A program made the translations under genes and the position numbers. DNA of 64,000 nucleotides, taken from NCBI GenBank assembly GCA_035281745.1, contig DATEDI010000026.1:252929-316928 (forward strand). The letters run 5' to 3'. Below, in pieces: positions 17,263 to 29,763 of this stretch. Numbering within the stretch: position 1 is the first letter of the stretch; every line of letters starts with the position of its first letter. This stretch comes from 66-474 sp035281745. Lineage in GTDB: Bacteria > Pseudomonadota > Gammaproteobacteria > Xanthomonadales > Rhodanobacteraceae. The notes under the pieces were generated by a model. The model was not told the origin of the DNA and did no database searches. It was given only the letters and a program-made list of their open reading frames with translations.

Positions 17263-18261
17263 TCACTTGCCGTTCGCGCGCACCGCCGCAACGTCGGCGG
17301 GCGTGACGTGCTTGGCGTGGTTGCCCCACGACGAGCGTTCGTAGTTGACGATGTCGGCGATATCAGAGTCGCTCAGCTGGCCCGCGAACGGCGGCATCAC
17401 GCTGGTGTATTTCACGCCGCCGATGGTGACGCCATGCACGCCGTGCAGCACGGTGTGGATGTGCAGCGTGGGATCGTCGTTGTCCACCGCGGCGTTGCCC
17501 TTGAGCGGCGGGAACGCCCCCGGGATCCCTTCGCCGGTGGTCTGGTGGCAGGCCGAGCAATTGGCGGTGAACAACGCTTGCCCTTTCGTCGCGTCGTAGC
17601 TATAGCCACCCGCCGCCGCCGACGTCGCGGATGCCGACGCCGCGGGTGAAGATGACGATGGCGATGCCGAAGTCATCCCGCCCATGCCGCCGTTCAGCGA
17701 GTAGCCGGGAATCGGCGTCTGCTTGAGCGACAGCAAGTAGGCGACAAGCGCCTTGGCTTTCTGTGTGGGGATCACCACGCCATGCGCGGGCGCGAACTTC
17801 GCCGGCACCGGCACCGCGGTTTCGCCCGGGGGCGCCTCGTCCACCACGCGGAACAGGAACTTGAAGTTCGGCATGATCGATTCCGGCACCACCGCGCGCG
17901 GGTCGTACAGGTGGATGTATTGCCACACGTCGCTCGGCTTGGTGTTGCCGACGTTGGTAAGGTCGGGCCCGGTGCGCTCCGAACCGAGCAGCTCCGGCGT
18001 CTGGTAAGTGAAATCGCCCGGCGCGGATGGCCGCCCGAACACCTGGTCTTCCGCAAGCGGACGGACCTGTTGCGTGTGGCAATAGCCGCAACCGTTGCCC
18101 GCGAACACTTCGCGACCCTCAGCCTGGAGGTGCGTCAACGGTTGCACGTCCGGACCCGCCGGGGTTTTTGACAGATCAATCGCGGGTCCGACCGCGATCA
18201 ACAGCACGATCACGATGTAAATGGCCAGTGCACCGCCGAAAATCGCGAACATCGGTTTCAT
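17263..18261 (-). CDS. ccoO: CcoO subunit fused to a second cytochrome c domain
   Basis: Membrane-anchored dihaem cytochrome c of the cbb3 oxidase, 332 residues. An N-terminal helix (about 5-25) is followed by a CcoO domain with haem site CGYCH at 58-62 in the typical CGYCHTQQVRPL context. After a Ser/Ala-rich linker (about 195-218) comes a class I cytochrome c domain with CSACH at 235-239 and a distal Met in SVMPPFAG. The second domain probably takes the place of the separate CcoP subunit, of which no gene is seen. The start overlaps the ccoN stop by ATGA. Confidence 0.88.
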   Translation of the reverse strand: MKPMFAIFGGALAIYIVIVLLIAVGPAIDLSKTPAGPDVQPLTHLQAEGREVFAGNGCGYCHTQQVRPLAEDQVFGRPSAPGDFTYQTPELLGSERTGPDLTNVGNTKPSDVWQYIHLYDPRAVVPESIMPNFKFLFRVVDEAPPGETAVPVPAKFAPAHGVVIPTQKAKALVAYLLSLKQTPIPGYSLNGGMGGMTSASPSSSSPAASASATSAAAGGYSYDATKGQALFTANCSACHQTTGEGIPGAFPPLKGNAAVDNDDPTLHIHTVLHGVHGVTIGGVKYTSVMPPFAGQLSDSDIADIVNYERSSWGNHAKHVTPADVAAVRANGK

Positions 18262-19709
18262 GCCACGACCTCCTTGCCGACGATCTCCTTGCCCGCCGAC
18301 GGATCCATGATCGGCGAAGCGGCGTCACCCGGCCGGCCCGCGGTCATGCGCCACACGTTCCACGCGAACACGATGTGCGAGAGGAACATCAATATCCCGC
18401 CCACGCCGCGCCACAGGTAGTACGGTTCCATGTCCACGACCGACTGGATGAATGGCACCTTGTGCACCCAGTCGAGGCCTTGCATGGTGCCGCCGATCGA
18501 CAGCGCGATCACGTAGATCGACACGCCCACCAGCGCCAGCCAGAAGTGCACGGCCATGCCGAGGCGTCCCGGACTTTTGCCGGTCGCGAGTGGCAGCAAC
18601 GCGTACACCGCGCCCCACGCGGCGAACGCGACGAAACCGTACATGGTCAGGTGCGAGTGGCCGACCGTGAAACTGGTGAAGTGCCAGATCGCCTGCAGCG
18701 AGCGGAAGGCTTCGATGGTGCCCTGGGTCGAGCCCACCAGGTAGCAGATCACGCCGACGAACAGGAACGCCAGCGGATACGATTCGATCCGCCCGTGGTA
18801 GCGGCCGCGCATCGTCAGCAGGAAATTCGCGCTGCCCGCCCACACCGGCACCAGCATCGCCACCGAGAACACGATTGCGGTGGTCTGCAGCCACCACGGC
18901 AACGGACTGAACAGGAAGTGGTGTCCGCCCAGCAACGGATAGAACAACAGGTTGGTCCAGAACGCGAGCACGCCCAGCGCGTAGGAATAGATCGGGCGGT
19001 TCAGCACCTTCGGGATCGCGTAGTAGAACAAGCCGAGCGCGAGCGGCGTGAACCACATGCCCACCGCGTTGTGCATGTAATAACCGGAAACCGCGACCTG
19101 CCCGAGTCCGTGCTGGTACCACGGCAGTACGCCGACGATGGCGATCACGATCGTCCACAACACGCCGGCGACGATGTACCAGTTCGACAGATAAATGTCT
19201 TCGGAACTGCGCCGTGCCACCGTCGCAATCAGGTTCCAGGCCGTCACCAGCAACGCCGCGAGGAACACCAGGCGAATCGGCCACGGCCATTCGCGATACT
19301 CGAGATCGCCCCAGTTGTAGCCGAGGTCCAGCGCGATCGTGCCCGCGACCGCGGCGATGTTGAACAGCCACAACCCGATCCACGCAAGCTTCGTGCTGTA
19401 CAGACGCGTGCCGCAGCTGCGCGCGGTGACGTAATACGCCGCGCCGACGAGCGCGATGCTGGCGAAACCGTAAAACGTGCCGTTGGTGTGGATCGGCCGC
19501 AGGCGTCCGAAGGTCAGGTATTTGGCCGCCCAGAAGTCCGGCGCACCGAACTTGAACGCCAGCAGCAATCCCACCGCGGTCGCGAACAGCAGCCAGAGCG
19601 TCGCGCTGACCGTATAGGCAGCGAAGATGCGGGAGAGCCGGGGATCGTTGTCGGCCGTCCCCGGCGGGCTGCGCGCGGGTGCAGGGAAGGATTGCGCGGT
19701 AACAGCCAT
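18258..19709 (-). CDS. ccoN: cbb3-type cytochrome c oxidase catalytic subunit CcoN
   Basis: Haem-copper oxidase subunit I that reduces O2 in the inner membrane at low oxygen. The 483-residue protein has about 12 helices, with the low-spin haem ligand region RPIHTNGTFYGF, the CuB-ligand segment GGHHFLFSPLP and the later HFTSFTVGHSHLTMYG histidines of the C-family. ATG 19709 begins the protein. An FNR-type site lies 126 bases upstream. Gene order continues ccoO-cytochrome fusion, ccoQ-like, accessory protein. Confidence 0.95.
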   Translation of the reverse strand: MAVTAQSFPAPARSPPGTADNDPRLSRIFAAYTVSATLWLLFATAVGLLLAFKFGAPDFWAAKYLTFGRLRPIHTNGTFYGFASIALVGAAYYVTARSCGTRLYSTKLAWIGLWLFNIAAVAGTIALDLGYNWGDLEYREWPWPIRLVFLAALLVTAWNLIATVARRSSEDIYLSNWYIVAGVLWTIVIAIVGVLPWYQHGLGQVAVSGYYMHNAVGMWFTPLALGLFYYAIPKVLNRPIYSYALGVLAFWTNLLFYPLLGGHHFLFSPLPWWLQTTAIVFSVAMLVPVWAGSANFLLTMRGRYHGRIESYPLAFLFVGVICYLVGSTQGTIEAFRSLQAIWHFTSFTVGHSHLTMYGFVAFAAWGAVYALLPLATGKSPGRLGMAVHFWLALVGVSIYVIALSIGGTMQGLDWVHKVPFIQSVVDMEPYYLWRGVGGILMFLSHIVFAWNVWRMTAGRPGDAASPIMDPSAGKEIVGKEVVA

Positions 19710-19806
19710 CGCGGCGCTCCATTGTCGAAAAATGGAACGGTCGACGCCATCGGCTCGGCCGTCGTGGAGCTCGTGGCTTGCGTCAGCGCGCGGGCGTGAT
19801 CATGAA

Positions 19807-19848
19807 ATTCTAGGGAGCGACGGCGATCGTGTTCCTGATCTGCATCAA
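19807..19848 (-). promoter_or_regulatory. FNR/Anr-type activator site with matching -10 upstream of ccoN
   Basis: On the minus strand, TTGAT-GCAG-ATCAG (19835-19848) matches the FNR/Anr consensus TTGAT-N4-ATCAA at 9 of 10 positions. A -10-like TAGAAT lies at 19807-19812. Site centre and -10 are spaced as in a class II FNR-activated promoter (activator centred near -41.5), placing a transcript start near 19800, about 90 bases before ccoN. Oxygen-limited induction is the expected behaviour. Confidence 0.75.
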
Positions 19849-19889
19849 GACGGCCGCTCGCGCGTGGATGCAGTTGCGTGGACAATGGC

Positions 19890-20169
19890 TCAGCACGCGT
19901 CGCCGCGATCGTCCTTCGCTGCATCGTCCGGCAGCGGCCAGATTTTCGGCATATCCAGATCCTCGAATTGCGCGTGGTTGACCGCCCAGAAGAAGATGCC
20001 GACGGCGAGAATCGCCAGCACCAGCGTTGCCGCCGTCGCCCACCACCAATACGACGTGTCCCTCGGCTTGCACCTCGTGCACGCGTGCCAGCTTGTCGAC
20101 GGGCGACTGGCCAGGCTGGCCTTCCGATGTCGTGTGTCCGCGTCGCGGCGCTTTTTGTTTGGTGCACAT
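19890..20169 (-). pseudogene. CcoS-like cbb3 maturation gene with a one-base frameshift
   Basis: Reading from ATG 20169, the frame gives a 36-residue hydrophilic start ending HEVQAE. Dropping one G from the GGG at 20060-20062 continues it as DTSYWWW, a membrane helix, FFWAVNHAQFEDLDMPKIW and a stop at 19890, about 92 residues. The Trp-Ala-Val then Gln-Phe-(D/E)-Asp-Leu-Asp pattern just after a helix is the hallmark of CcoS, the cbb3 oxidase copper/haem maturation factor. The conserved part has no ATG in its own frame; the only start is GTG 20021, which would cut the helix short. It lies just upstream of ccoN. Either a real mutation or a sequencing error. Confidence 0.65.
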
Positions 20170-20288
20170 TATCCCGTGGACCGCTGCTGCAGCCCGCGAT
20201 CAAGTCGAACCTGTGATTGCCGTCAGCTTCGGACCAGGAACGGAAAATTCCAAAGCACCGTCGCGGGTGACGAATCCCCGGAGTCCGC

Positions 20289-20735
20289 TCAGAACCCGCC
20301 GCGGCTCCCGACCACCCCGCAGGCGATCGCGACCAGGGCAAGTGTCAACAGGATGGCGTGCAGCACCAGGAACGCACGCGGTTTCTGGATCAAGCCAACC
20401 TTCGCCGGCAGGCGCAGCGGTTCGGCGACGAACAGCATCACCACGAACAACGCCCACACCAGCATCATCAGCGCGATCCACCAACCGCCCTGATGCAGGT
20501 ACGCGAACCTGTACTTGAGTTCCAGCATCCAGAAACCGCTGATGCCGGCCAGCACCACCGCGATGCGCGCCTGATTGGCGAAGCGGCCCTCGAACTGCTT
20601 GATGCGCTGGATCCGCTCGGGCGCCGGCAACCGGTTGAAGATCGGCAGCAGCGACGCGGTCACCGTGAAAACGCCACCGATCCACCACACCACGCTCAGT
20701 ACGTGGATGGCCAGCAGGGTGTTGAATGTCGTCAT
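20289..20735 (-). CDS. four-helix membrane protein, CopD-like
   Basis: A 148-residue inner-membrane protein with four hydrophobic helices, beginning MTTFNTLLAIHVLSVVWWIG. The first helix carries a His followed by a double Trp and Gly-Gly, as in CopD/PcoD-type and related membrane proteins that may handle copper or haem. Its place upstream of the cbb3 genes, which need copper, fits a supporting role, but that is inference. Start ATG at 20735. No partner periplasmic copper protein is seen next to it. Confidence 0.7.
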   Translation of the reverse strand: MTTFNTLLAIHVLSVVWWIGGVFTVTASLLPIFNRLPAPERIQRIKQFEGRFANQARIAVVLAGISGFWMLELKYRFAYLHQGGWWIALMMLVWALFVVMLFVAEPLRLPAKVGLIQKPRAFLVLHAILLTLALVAIACGVVGSRGGF

Positions 20736-20871
20736 GCCTCGCCAACTCCCGTGGATCGAACCCGATCCGGGAGTTTAGGCGCACCCGCCGGAAAGCCCAT
20801 GACGCATGTCAAGCGCGCGAATGCCGCAGCTGTCGCGGCGCATGCACAAGCTTGCGATCGGAACGCGCCGA

Positions 20872-22557
20872 TCAGCGTGCCACGACCAGCGCGAACGACT
20901 CGCGCCGCCACACCACGACCCGATTGCGACCCTCGGCCTTGGCACGGTATTGCGCGGCATCGGCATGTTCCACCAAGGCCTCGATGTCGGAGGTCGTCTT
21001 GCCGCGCACCGCGACGCCGATGCTCACGGTGAACGCGATCAGGTGCTCACCGATCGGTACCCGCAGGGCCGCGGCGCGGGCCACGATGCGCTCGGCGACC
21101 CGCACCGCCATGCGTGCGCTCTCGCCCCTGAGCATGATGAGAAACTCCTCACCGCCATAGCGGCCGAGGCGATCGGAATCGCCCAGTTCGGCACGGATCG
21201 CCTCGACGACCGCGGCAAGGCACGCGTCGCCGGCGGAATGTCCGCGGCTGTCGTTGATCTGCTTGAAATGATCGATGTCGAGGAACAGCACGGCCAGCGG
21301 CTCCGATCCGGTCGGCGCCTGCCACGCGCCGCGCAGGCGGTCCATGATGGCGCGACGGTTGAACACGCCGGTGAGCGAATCGAACTGCGCCATGCGGGTG
21401 GCGTGGTCGCGTTCGTGTCGCACCTGCAGGGTGCCGTCGGCAAGGCCCACGGTGACGATCACCGCGGCCCACGCCATGCTGCCGGGAAATCCATATTCCA
21501 GCCACGCAGGCAGAGGGAGTCCCGCCATCAACTGCACCACCCGCGCCAGGGTCAACGCGAGCAACGGCAACCACGACAGCAGGAAGAAACCTGCCTGCCG
21601 GTTGCCGCGCCGCCACGCCAGCCAGCTCGCAGCCAGCGCGATCACCGTGCTCACGATCAGCAGCAGGTTGACCGTGTTCGGCAACCACGCATCGGGCCGG
21701 AGGAACGGCATCCAGATGACCACGGCAAACGCCAGGAACGGCCAGCGCAGCGCGCCAAGCCAGACGGCAAGCCGCGGGGTGTAACTGCGCATGTTCGCGA
21801 ATGCGAGGATGAACCAGATCGAGAAACCCGCCGCCAGTGCAGCCATGCACTGGCCGGTGTGGTAGCCGAGTGGCGCCAGCAGTGCAGCGCCGGGAAGCGC
21901 ATACAGCTCGCCGGACACGGCCATGGCGTACACCATCTGTGCGCACACGTACACGATGAAATACAGGAACATCCGGTCGCGCAGCACCGCCCAGAAACAC
22001 AAGATCACCAGCACCATCGACAACTGCACGCTGGCAAAGAACGTACTCACGCGCACGTGCCGCAAATCCCCCGTACGGTAGCTCGCCACGTCCGTGATGC
22101 CCACGCGAATCGGTTGGGTCTGGCCGGGATTGCCCAACGCCACGTAGACCGGCTGGTCGGCACGCAAGTCATAAGGCAGCAGGTACACCACCGCGTGGTG
22201 CGAGAAGCTGGGATCGAGCGCGGCATCGAACGCGCTGCCGCTGCGGGCGCGGTAATCCGGCGGCAGGTAAACGGTCACGTGCGCCCGGGTACTGCCACGG
22301 ATGACCAGCAGCGGTCGGATCGCCTGGCGCCAATCGTCCCCAAGCCGCAACTCGTACCAATCGACGCGATCACGCGGGGCATGCAACCACACACGGGACA
22401 TCGCCAGCCCCGGTCCGGCCGCGGTCGCCGGGACGTGCTTGAGCGCCAGATCGGGAGCAGTCGGCAATGCCGCCACGCGCAGGACGGCGTCGTCGGCCAA
22501 CGCGACCAACGGAAACCACAACAGCAGCAAACCAAAGCGCAACGAACACAAGCCCAT
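20872..22557 (-). CDS. 7TM-DISM sensor diguanylate cyclase (GGDEF)
   Basis: A 561-residue membrane protein that should make cyclic di-GMP. A signal peptide and a periplasmic beta domain (about 25-165) lead into seven helices (about 175-385) and a C-terminal GGDEF domain with the active motif GGEEF at 468-472 and the metal-binding LFLDIDHFKQIND. The RxxD inhibitory site normally five residues upstream reads GDSD, so product inhibition is probably lost. The start ATG is at 22557. Solitary gene, divergent from maeB. Confidence 0.92.
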   Translation of the reverse strand: MGLCSLRFGLLLLWFPLVALADDAVLRVAALPTAPDLALKHVPATAAGPGLAMSRVWLHAPRDRVDWYELRLGDDWRQAIRPLLVIRGSTRAHVTVYLPPDYRARSGSAFDAALDPSFSHHAVVYLLPYDLRADQPVYVALGNPGQTQPIRVGITDVASYRTGDLRHVRVSTFFASVQLSMVLVILCFWAVLRDRMFLYFIVYVCAQMVYAMAVSGELYALPGAALLAPLGYHTGQCMAALAAGFSIWFILAFANMRSYTPRLAVWLGALRWPFLAFAVVIWMPFLRPDAWLPNTVNLLLIVSTVIALAASWLAWRRGNRQAGFFLLSWLPLLALTLARVVQLMAGLPLPAWLEYGFPGSMAWAAVIVTVGLADGTLQVRHERDHATRMAQFDSLTGVFNRRAIMDRLRGAWQAPTGSEPLAVLFLDIDHFKQINDSRGHSAGDACLAAVVEAIRAELGDSDRLGRYGGEEFLIMLRGESARMAVRVAERIVARAAALRVPIGEHLIAFTVSIGVAVRGKTTSDIEALVEHADAAQYRAKAEGRNRVVVWRRESFALVVAR

Positions 22558-22709
22558 GCGTCCGCACTCCGCTCGCCCGAGGGCTTCCCTCGATCGCAGA
22601 ATGTACTCGCTTTCCAGGGGCCTGACACCGAAAGGGATCGAAGGAACCCGGTGCCGGCGGTGTTAGGATGAAAGGTCCGAATCGAGCAGCACCGGCCCCT
22701 CAAGATCCC

Positions 22710-25102
<2,393 letters not shown>

Positions 25103-25106
<4 letters not shown>

Positions 25107-27847
25107 ACGCATTGGCACGCGAATTCCTGGAGCAGGACCCCGATCCGCGCGAGACCCGCGAGTGGGTCGAATCGATCGAGGCGGTGATCAACGCCGAGGG
25201 CACCGAGCGCGCCCACCAATTGCTGGAAAAGCTGGTCGACGAAACCCGCCGCGCCGGCGGTCACCTGCCGTTCTCGCCCACCACCGAATACGTCAACACG
25301 ATTCCGCCGCAGCTCGAAGCGAAATCGCCGGGCGACGCCGCGATGGAATGGCGCATCCGCTGCCTGATCCGCTGGAACGCGATGGCGATGGTGGTGCGCG
25401 CCAATCGCAAACCCGGTTCGCTGGGCGGCCACATCGCGAGTTTCGCCTCGTCCGCCACGCTGTACGACGTCGGCTTCAACCATTTCTGGCGCGCGCCTTC
25501 GGAAGACCACCCGGGCGACCTGGTCTGCTATCAGGGCCATTCCAGCCCGGGCCTGTACGCGCGCTCATTCCTCGAAGGCCGTTTGTCGGTCGAGCAACTC
25601 GACCACCTGCGCATGGAAGCCTCCTCGCCCAAGCTCGGCTTGTCGTCGTATCCGCATCCGTGGCTGATGCCGAATTACTGGCAGGTGCCGACGGTGTCGA
25701 TGGGTCTCGGCCCGATCCAGGCGATCTACCAGGCGCAATTCATGAAGTACCTGGAAGCGCGCGGACTTATGCCGAAATCCGACCGCAAGGTCTGGTGCTT
25801 CCTCGGCGATGGCGAGTGCGACGAACCCGAATCGCTGGGTGCAATTTCGGTGGCCGGGCGCGAGAAACTCGACAATCTGATCTTCGTGATCAACTGCAAT
25901 CTGCAGCGCCTCGACGGCCCCGTGCGCGGCAACGGCAAGATCATCCAGGAGCTCGAAGGCGTGTTCCGCGGCGCCGGCTGGAACGTGATCAAGCTGATCT
26001 GGGGCTCGTACTGGGATCCGCTTCTGGCGCGCGACACCAAGGGCGTGCTGCGCAAGCTGATGATGGAAACCGTGGACGGCGAATACCAGGCCTGCAAGGC
26101 GTTCGGCGGCAAGTACACGCGCGAACAGTTCTTCGGCAAATATCCGGAAACCGCGGCGATGGTCGCGAATCTTTCCGACGAGGACATCTGGCGCTTGAAT
26201 CGCGGCGGCCACGATCCGCACAAGGTGTACGCGGCATATCACGCAGCCGTGCAAACCGAAGGCATGCCGACGGTGATCCTGGCCAAGACCGTCAAGGGCT
26301 ACGGCATGGGCGCGGCCGGCGAGTCGCTCAACATCGCCCACCAGGCCAAGAAGATGCATCAGGACGCGGTGAAGATTTTCCGCGACCGTTTCCACATCCC
26401 GATCGACGACAAGCAACTCGAAGGCGAGGACATCGACTCGGTGCCGTACTACCATCCCGGCGCGGATTCGCCGGAAGTGCAGTACATGCTGGCGCGCCGC
26501 AAGGAACTTGGCGGCTACCTGCCGCATCGCCGCGCGAAATCCAGCAAGACCCTGTCGGTACCGGGCCTCGACACCTTCGAAGCGATCACCAAGGGCACCG
26601 GCGAGCGCGAGATTTCCACCACCATGGCGATCGTGCGCGGCATGAACCTGCTGCTGCGCGACAAGGAAATCGCGCCGCACGTGGTGCCGATCGTCGTCGA
26701 CGAGGCGCGCACTTTCGGCATGGAAGGCATGTTCCGGCAGATCGGCATCTACGCGCCGGGCGGCCAGAAATACCGCCCGCAGGATGCCGACCAGTTGCTG
26801 TATTACCGCGAAGCCGAAGACGGCCAGGTGTTGCAGGAAGGCATTTCGGAAGCGGGCGGCGTCTCGGCATGGATCGCGGCCGGCACCAGCTACTCGGTGT
26901 CCGACCAGCCGATGCTGCCGTTCTACATTTTCTACTCGTGCTTCGGCTTCCGCCGCATCGGCGATTTGATCTGGGCCGCCGGCGACCAGCGCACGCGTGG
27001 TTTCCTGCTGGGCGCGACCGCGGGGCGCAGCTTCGCGGGCGAAGGCCTGCAGCACGCCGACGGCGATTCGATGCTGGTCGCGGGCGTGGTGCCGAACTGC
27101 AAATCCTACGACCCGACCTTCTCCTATGAAGTCGCGGTGATCATGCAGGACGGCATCCGCCGCATGCTGCACGAGCAGGAAGACGTGTTCTATTACATCA
27201 CCGCGATGAACGAGAACTACACGCATCCCGACATTCCGAAGGATTGCGCCAAGGGGATCATCAAGGGGATGTATCTGTTCCAGGAATCGGAAGCCGGGAA
27301 CCGGAAAGCCGCAAAGGGCAAGGGCGCGAGCAAGGACAAGGCGCCCCGCGTGCAACTGCTGGCGTGCGGGGTGGTGTTGCGCGAGGCGATCAAGGCGGCT
27401 GAATTGCTGGACAGGGAATTCGGCGTCAAGGCCGACGTGTGGTCCTGCCCCAGCTTCACCGAGCTGTCGCGCGACGGTTTCGATGCCGAGCGCTGGAATC
27501 GCCTGCACCCGAACCCGAAGGAACAGCGCAAGGCTTACGTCGCCGAGTGCCTGGAAAACCACGAGGGCCCGGTGGTCGCGGCCACCGATTACGTGCGCGC
27601 GTTCGCCGACCAGGTTCGCGCCTTCGTACCGCACGGGCGTCGCTTCACGGTGCTCGGCACCGACGGCTACGGCCGCAGCGACACCCGCGTGAACCTGCTC
27701 GATTTCTTCGAAGTCAACGCGCACTGGATCGCGCACGCCGCAATCGCGTCACTCGCCGAAGAAGGCAAGCTGACCACCAAGGACGTCGAACGCGCGATCA
27801 AGATGTGGAACCTCGATCCGGGCAAACCGAATCCGATCACGGTCTGA
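25103..27847 (+). CDS. aceE: pyruvate dehydrogenase E1 component AceE (homodimeric type)
   Basis: Thiamine-diphosphate enzyme that decarboxylates pyruvate and acylates the lipoyl groups of E2. The 914-residue protein starts with the family's acidic PDPRETREW segment and has the ThDP motif from GDGECDE (235-241) to the NCN about 30 residues later, plus His residues in the HSSPG and SSYPHPW segments. Length matches E. coli AceE (887) with a small insert near residue 740. A GGGAG ribosome site precedes ATG 25103. No aceF or lpd follows, so E2 and E3 are elsewhere. Confidence 0.96.
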
Positions 27848-27854
27848 TGTTGCG

Positions 27855-27883
27855 GCCCTGATTCATTCGCAGTGGATCAGGGC
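27855..27883. terminator. hairpin between convergent aceE and GH43 genes
   Basis: An 8-bp stem (GCCCTGAT with ATCAGGGC) and 13-base loop lie after the aceE stop and cover the stop codon of the opposing gene. There is no T run. It could help end transcription in both directions. Confidence 0.4.
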
Positions 27884-29715
27884 TCGAGCACCAACGTGCG
27901 CGAGAGTTTCGAGACGCCGCGCTCATCGAACGCTTCGACCGCGACGAAGTAGCGCACGCCCTTGTTGAGCGCGGTGAGCGTCAGCCGGGTCGGCTGGTCC
28001 GCGAAACGCTGGTGGGTTTCGTACAGGCGATCGGGCGCGATGCCCCAGCGCACGTTGTAGCCGACCGCGCCCGGTACCCGCTTCCACACGATTTCGGCAT
28101 CGCGCGCGTCGGGCATGCGGGTCGCGGATACCAGTTCCGGCGCGGGCGGCGGCGGGCCGTCCGCATGGCCGAACACGCGCAAGTCTGCGATAGCCAGATG
28201 ATGCGCGCCGACGTGCACGTGCACGTAGCGCACATAGCGGATGCGCGCCGCCCGCGCAAGTTCGACATAGGCATTGGCATGATCCTCCGCCGAGTGCGAA
28301 AGATCGGCGAGCGTGTTCCAGCGCTTGCCATCCAGCGAGCCTTCGAGACGAAACTGTGTGACGATGTCCGGCGCGTCGCCGTAGCGCCCGGATTTGTAAT
28401 CGGCGTAATTGACCTGCACCGCGCGCACCGTGCGCGGGCCGCCGAGGTCGAGCGTCAACGTTTGTCCGGGATTGGCGTTGGTCGCGACCCAGAAGGTGCG
28501 CGGATTCTCGTCGGCCGCGTTCGAAGCCGGATAACCCGGCAATTGCGAGGATGCCGTCGCCGCCTTGCGATACGACAGCAGCATCCAGCCGGTGAAGGTG
28601 CTTTCGCCGGGCTTGAGCTTGTGGTCCGGCATGCGCTGCGGGAAATCGCCGAAGCGGGTATCGACCCACATCTGCCCATCGCTGGTGAAGCCCGCGGGGA
28701 ACAGATCGACGCGCCGCTCGAACTTCCAGTTGGCGCCCACCCACATCGTGCCGCTGTTCCAAAAGTTGCCGTACGCGTCTTCGAAGGTCGAGCCGTGACC
28801 CGCGCCGACCACGAAACCGCCGGGCTTGTAGCCGACCGGGTTGTACGGCGCGTAGGCAAAGGGCCCGAGCGGCCCCTTGCCGACGTAGACACCGGTGGCA
28901 TAGACGTTGTATTCGGTACCCGGCGCGGCGTACTGCAGGTAATAGCGGCCGTCGTGCTTGTTCATCCAGGCGCCTTCGATGTAGGGCGCGATGCTGGTGT
29001 CGCCGTGGTCCTTGCCGAAGCGTTCCCAGCCGTGCATCGCCGGATCGGCGCGCAGCAGTATCCGTGGTTGGGTGACGAATCGGACGCGCTTGCCTTCGCC
29101 TTCCGGTTGCTGGTCGAACGCGAAATCGAGTTGCGCGCCGTAAATCGGAAATACGTTCGACGAATCCCAGTACAGGTATATTTTGCCATCGTCATCCTGA
29201 AACAGGCCCGGGTCCCAGGGCCCCGGCGGCAGATCGCCCGGCTTCATCTCTTTTTCGTGCCCGGCCCATACCGCGCCCGGCACCGGCGGCAGCAGACGCG
29301 TCCAGAAATCCCAGCGGCCACGTGCCGGATCGGTGGAATACAGCAATGGCCGCGGCTCCATCGCGGATTGCATCAGGAACAGCTTGCCGTCGGCGACCAG
29401 CGTGGCCGGTGCGACCGGCCCGTCGAAGGGCCAGCGGTCCGACTTCACGAACGACCAGTGCACCAAATCGGGCGAACGCCAGTAACCGTCGGCCAGGGTC
29501 AGGAACAGGTAGTACGCATCCTTGTAGCGCACGATCGCGGGGTCCGCGCCGGTGCGGTACGAGATGCCCCGGTTCATCTGCTCGTAGTTGTAGCGGTAGT
29601 CGATATCGAGCGGATTGATCCAGGTGCGGCTCGCGGCGGCTGCGACCAACGGTGCTGCGAGCATGCAGACCACCGCGCAAGCAAACAAGAGGCGTGCATG
29701 CAGGTTCGTCGACAT
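27877..29715 (-). CDS. secreted glycoside hydrolase, GH43-like, with F5/8C and fibronectin-type domains
   Basis: A 612-residue exported protein. Signal peptide (about 1-28), then a five-bladed beta-propeller-like catalytic domain (about 45-375) with the general-base region ADPAIVRYKDAYYLF and an acidic residue in EGAWMNKHDGRYYLQY, as in GH43 and related families. A discoidin-type (F5/8C) domain follows (about 385-525) and then a fibronectin-III-like domain to the end. The add-on domains usually bind carbohydrate. Substrate is unknown; a plant or microbial polysaccharide is the general expectation. Start ATG 29715 begins the signal peptide. Confidence 0.8.
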   Translation of the reverse strand: MSTNLHARLLFACAVVCMLAAPLVAAAASRTWINPLDIDYRYNYEQMNRGISYRTGADPAIVRYKDAYYLFLTLADGYWRSPDLVHWSFVKSDRWPFDGPVAPATLVADGKLFLMQSAMEPRPLLYSTDPARGRWDFWTRLLPPVPGAVWAGHEKEMKPGDLPPGPWDPGLFQDDDGKIYLYWDSSNVFPIYGAQLDFAFDQQPEGEGKRVRFVTQPRILLRADPAMHGWERFGKDHGDTSIAPYIEGAWMNKHDGRYYLQYAAPGTEYNVYATGVYVGKGPLGPFAYAPYNPVGYKPGGFVVGAGHGSTFEDAYGNFWNSGTMWVGANWKFERRVDLFPAGFTSDGQMWVDTRFGDFPQRMPDHKLKPGESTFTGWMLLSYRKAATASSQLPGYPASNAADENPRTFWVATNANPGQTLTLDLGGPRTVRAVQVNYADYKSGRYGDAPDIVTQFRLEGSLDGKRWNTLADLSHSAEDHANAYVELARAARIRYVRYVHVHVGAHHLAIADLRVFGHADGPPPPAPELVSATRMPDARDAEIVWKRVPGAVGYNVRWGIAPDRLYETHQRFADQPTRLTLTALNKGVRYFVAVEAFDERGVSKLSRTLVLEP

Positions 29716-29763
29716 GCGACAAGCATGTGGCGGCGGCCGCGCCGATGCAAGCGGCACCGATCG

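Noticed and set aside
18027..19799. Plus-strand open frame of 590 codons opposite ccoN/ccoO
   Set aside because: Antisense shadow of well-conserved oxidase genes.
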